Of a stretch of 7,473 nucleotides of DNA, positions 6,110-7,473 are shown one piece after another. Position 1 is the first letter of the stretch. Each line of letters starts with the position of its first letter. A program made the translations under genes and the position numbers. Below the pieces are notes generated by a model. That model searched no databases and was not told the origin of the DNA. It saw nothing but the letters and a program-made list of their open reading frames with translations. The stretch is from Verrucomicrobiota bacterium (lineage in GTDB: Bacteria > Verrucomicrobiota > Verrucomicrobiia > Opitutales > Opitutaceae), in assembly GCA_023446865.1 (NCBI GenBank), contig JAEXPL010000140.1:1-7473 (forward strand), given 5' to 3'.

Positions 6110-6571
6110 ATGCCGGCCTTGCCCGCCCCGTCTGCCGACCCGCACAACCTCCAGCGCTTCATCGCAGCACAGGCACCCTGCTACGCGGATGCGCTCGGGG
6201 AACTGTGCGCAGGCGAGAAGCGCACGCACTGGATGTGGTTCGTGTTTCCGCAGGTCGCGGGCTTGGGCACAAGCTCGACCGCGCAGTTCTATGCGATCCG
6301 ATCGCGAGCCGAGGCGGAGGCCTACCTCGCCCACCCGCTTCTCGGCTCGCGCCTGCGGGAATGCGCCGCGGCGCTGCTCACCGTCGAGGACCGCACGGCG
6401 GAGGAGATCATGGGCTATCCCGATGTCCTGAAGCTCCAGTCGTCGCTGAGCCTCTTCGCCGCGCTTGCCGGCCCGGGCAGCGTCTTCGCCGCCGCGCTGG
6501 AGAAGCTCTACGCCGGCGAAGCCTGCGTCCGTACCCAACATTTCCTCGCCGCCGAAACCCGCCGCGAGTAG
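6110..6571 (+). CDS. DUF1810 family protein
   Basis: This 153-aa protein, probably cytosolic, is a confident match to the DUF1810 family, which is about 140 aa and has no established function. The family's hallmarks are present in order: DPHNLQRFIAAQ (10-21), ELCAGEKRTHWMWFVFPQ (31-48), AGLGTSSTAQFYAI (50-63), the AYLAHPLLGSRLREC block (71-85), the AEEIMGYPDVLKLQSSLSLF stretch (97-116), and a short final helix with EKLYAGEACVRTQHFL (131-146). The ATG at 6110 was chosen because it leaves nine residues before the conserved D-P-x-N-L; the only longer option is a TTG at 6074. No Shine-Dalgarno or signal peptide is seen. The frameshifted DUF3592 gene follows after an 86-bp gap containing a heptamer tandem repeat. 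Confidence 0.93.
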   Translation: MPALPAPSADPHNLQRFIAAQAPCYADALGELCAGEKRTHWMWFVFPQVAGLGTSSTAQFYAIRSRAEAEAYLAHPLLGSRLRECAAALLTVEDRTAEEIMGYPDVLKLQSSLSLFAALAGPGSVFAAALEKLYAGEACVRTQHFLAAETRRE

Positions 6572-6615
6572 ACGAACGAAGCCCCCTCGCACCCGCTCCG
6601 CCCTTCCGTTGCCCG

Positions 6616-6643
6616 ACCGTCCACCGTCCACCGTCCACCGGCC
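6616..6643. repeat. Heptamer tandem repeat, four copies of ACCGTCC
   Basis: Three exact copies of ACCGTCC (6616-6636) are followed by a fourth with one change (ACCGGCC, 6637-6643). The array ends 14 bases before the ATG of the DUF3592-type gene. Slipped-strand copy-number change here would alter the 5' leader or promoter spacing rather than a coding frame. Confidence 0.75.
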
Positions 6644-6657
6644 CACCGCCCCCCGCC

Positions 6658-7103
6658 ATGCACAACCTCAAAGCCCTGCTCGCGATCACGTTTGGCTACG
6701 GCGCCGCGCTGGTCTGCGGTATCAAGGCGATCCACGGCTGGATCCTGCTGGCCCGTGCCGGCACTGGCAGAGCACCGAGGGCATCATCCGCGAATCCACC
6801 CTCTACAAGGACCCCGAGCGCAACAACGCGACCCACTTCCGCATCATCTATGAGTTCGTCGCCGCCGGCCCGCTCACCGGGAACACCCCGCGGCTGTCCG
6901 GCAACTGGTTTTTCAACCTAAAACAACAGCAGCGCTTTGTGGAGCGTTTCAAGGCCGGCGAAGTCGTCACGGTCTACTACGATGCCGCCAATCCGGCGCA
7001 GAACTGCCTCGATCGCGACGACCGTTCCGGAGTGATCGTCTACAGCATCATGTCGGCCGGCGCCCTGCTGCTGGCGACCGCGCTTGTGCTGCTGATCCGC
7101 TGA
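6658..7103 (+). pseudogene. DUF3592-type membrane protein gene interrupted by a frameshift
   Basis: The reading from the ATG at 6658 begins MHNLKALLAITFGYGAALVC, a good first membrane helix, and continues to LLARAG near 6762. There it turns into S/T/P-rich nonsense. From about 6759 another frame carries the expected continuation: HWQSTEGIIRESTLYKDPER, then HFRIIYEFVAAGPL, the KAGEVVTVYYDAANPAQNC block, and a C-terminal membrane helix (VIVYSIMSAGALLLATALVL) to the TGA at 7101-7103. Joined, the two parts form a DUF3592-type protein of about 148 aa: two membrane helices flanking a beta-rich domain with the family's V-Y-Y-D-x-x-N-P motif. The gap equals one missing base (or two extra) at about 6757-6765. 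It could be a real pseudogene or a sequencing or assembly error. Function unknown even for intact members. Confidence 0.82.
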
Positions 7104-7118
7104 GCCCCGCCCGGCTCA
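7101..7118. terminator. Hairpin formed by the stop codons of two convergent genes
   Basis: TGAGCC (7101-7106) and GGCTCA (7113-7118) are perfect inverted repeats with the loop CCGCCC. The left arm starts with the TGA of the DUF3592-type gene, and the right arm ends with the TCA that is the minus-strand TGA of the small hydrophobic gene. The position fits a bidirectional terminator, but no T-run follows either arm. Confidence 0.45.
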
Positions 7119-7313
7119 CGCCCCGAGCAACCGGGCCGGCAGGAAGAGCAACGCGCGGACGAGCGCCAGTAGCGCCTCGATCAGGGAGCCGACGATCCGG
7201 AATGGGATCGAGAGCAGCCAGAGCAACGGGAACGCGACCAAGAAGAGCAGCGCCAACGGCCAGCACAGCACGAGCAGGAGCGTCCAAAGCAGAAGGGAGA
7301 GAAGAAGTTTCAT
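7116..7313 (-). CDS. Small highly hydrophobic membrane protein
   Basis: This 65-aa protein begins MKLLLSLLLWTLLLVLCWPL and is hydrophobic almost throughout, with two likely membrane helices (about 3-18 and 20-36). An amphipathic segment (IPFRIVGSLIEALLALVRAL, 36-55) and a short basic end (LPARLLGA) follow. Similar small proteins with the W-P-L-A-L and L-P-A-R-L-L pattern are, as I recall, annotated as hypothetical in several Gram-negative bacteria, so it appears to be a real conserved gene of unknown function. The ATG at 7313 was chosen over an in-frame upstream ATG at 7409 because the upstream part contains the C-run and has no hydrophobic character. The gene converges on the DUF3592-type gene with 12 bases between the two stop codons. 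Confidence 0.75.
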   Translation of the reverse strand: MKLLLSLLLWTLLLVLCWPLALLFLVAFPLLWLLSIPFRIVGSLIEALLALVRALLFLPARLLGA

Positions 7314-7317
7314 GTTC

Positions 7318-7334
7318 GTGTGCCGATAGCACAC
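7318..7334 (-). promoter_or_regulatory. Hairpin immediately before the small hydrophobic gene
   Basis: GTGTGC and GCACAC (7318-7323 and 7329-7334) form a perfect 6-bp inverted repeat with a 5-base loop, ending four bases before the ATG at 7313 on the minus strand. It could cover the ribosome-binding region in the transcript or be a protein-binding site in the DNA. It recalls the hairpin just before the lipoprotein gene start. Confidence 0.35.
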
Positions 7335-7408
7335 CGCAGCTCCGCCAAAGTTGCAGCGGCGGGCGCCGGCGGATCGACAAACAGAAACGGGGCGGCGGAG
7401 CCACCCCA

Positions 7409-7420
7409 CCCCCCCCCCCC
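7409..7420. repeat. Run of twelve C residues in C-rich terminal sequence
   Basis: An uninterrupted C12 lies in a C-rich tail (7400-7473) that includes more C-runs to the window end. No gene is supported here. Such a tail may be real low-complexity DNA or a low-quality contig end. Confidence 0.8.
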
Positions 7421-7473
7421 GGCTTCAGCCGATGGTTAGCTAGACCGCCCCCCGCGCCCGGGCCCCCGCCCCG

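Noticed and set aside
5780..6646. Upstream extension of the coiled-coil protein reading frame.
   Set aside because: It crosses the palindromic repeat and is antisense to the DUF1810 gene. The ATG at 5779 is followed at once by a membrane helix.
6658..6921. Taking the first-frame reading of the DUF3592-type gene as a separate intact gene.
   Set aside because: After LLARAG the sequence becomes S/T/P-rich and loses the family motifs, which continue in another frame; one broken gene explains both parts.

Overview
The window looks like chromosomal DNA from a high-GC Gram-negative bacterium. A member of the Verrucomicrobiota, perhaps Opitutaceae-like, is my best guess. The reasons are the GC-rich codon use, a lipoprotein and Sec-type signal peptides, no Shine-Dalgarno sequence before any chosen start, a dispersed-looking palindromic repeat ending in GGTAGGGCGAA, and the protein flavours. 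This placement is inference; no rRNA or other taxonomic marker gene is complete here. Almost every frame is open over long distances, so gene choice rests on protein character rather than ORF length.

Layout. (1) 1-2822, minus strand: three genes read right to left. They are a 675-aa membrane protein with helical repeats and a zinc ribbon (795-2822), a small multi-spanning membrane protein (186-725), and the first 31 codons of a probable phenylalanyl-tRNA synthetase alpha subunit (93 to beyond the left edge). A terminator-like hairpin plus T-run lies between the first two. (2) 2823-3054: divergent intergenic region with a perfect 22-bp palindrome. (3) 3055-4006, plus strand: a lipoprotein and a small exported protein, both of unknown function. 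(4) 4007-4792: about 790 bp with no convincing gene, lying between convergent genes. (5) 4793-5779, minus strand: a membrane-anchored coiled-coil protein with LTxxQ-like motifs. (6) 5780-6109: divergent intergenic region carrying a nested palindromic repeat. (7) 6110-7103, plus strand: a DUF1810 protein and then a DUF3592-type membrane protein broken by a frameshift, separated by a heptamer tandem repeat. (8) 7116-7313, minus strand: a 65-aa very hydrophobic protein whose stop codon forms a hairpin with the stop codon of the convergent DUF3592 gene. (9) 7314-7473: non-coding, ending in C-rich low-complexity sequence.

I see no mobile-element gene, CRISPR array, tRNA, rRNA or recognisable defence or biosynthetic cluster. 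Most genes are envelope proteins of unknown function, and no single pathway ties them together. The items most worth following are the zinc-ribbon/helical-repeat membrane protein, the nested palindromic repeat, the perfect palindrome in the divergent promoter region, the stop-codon hairpin and the frameshifted DUF3592 gene.
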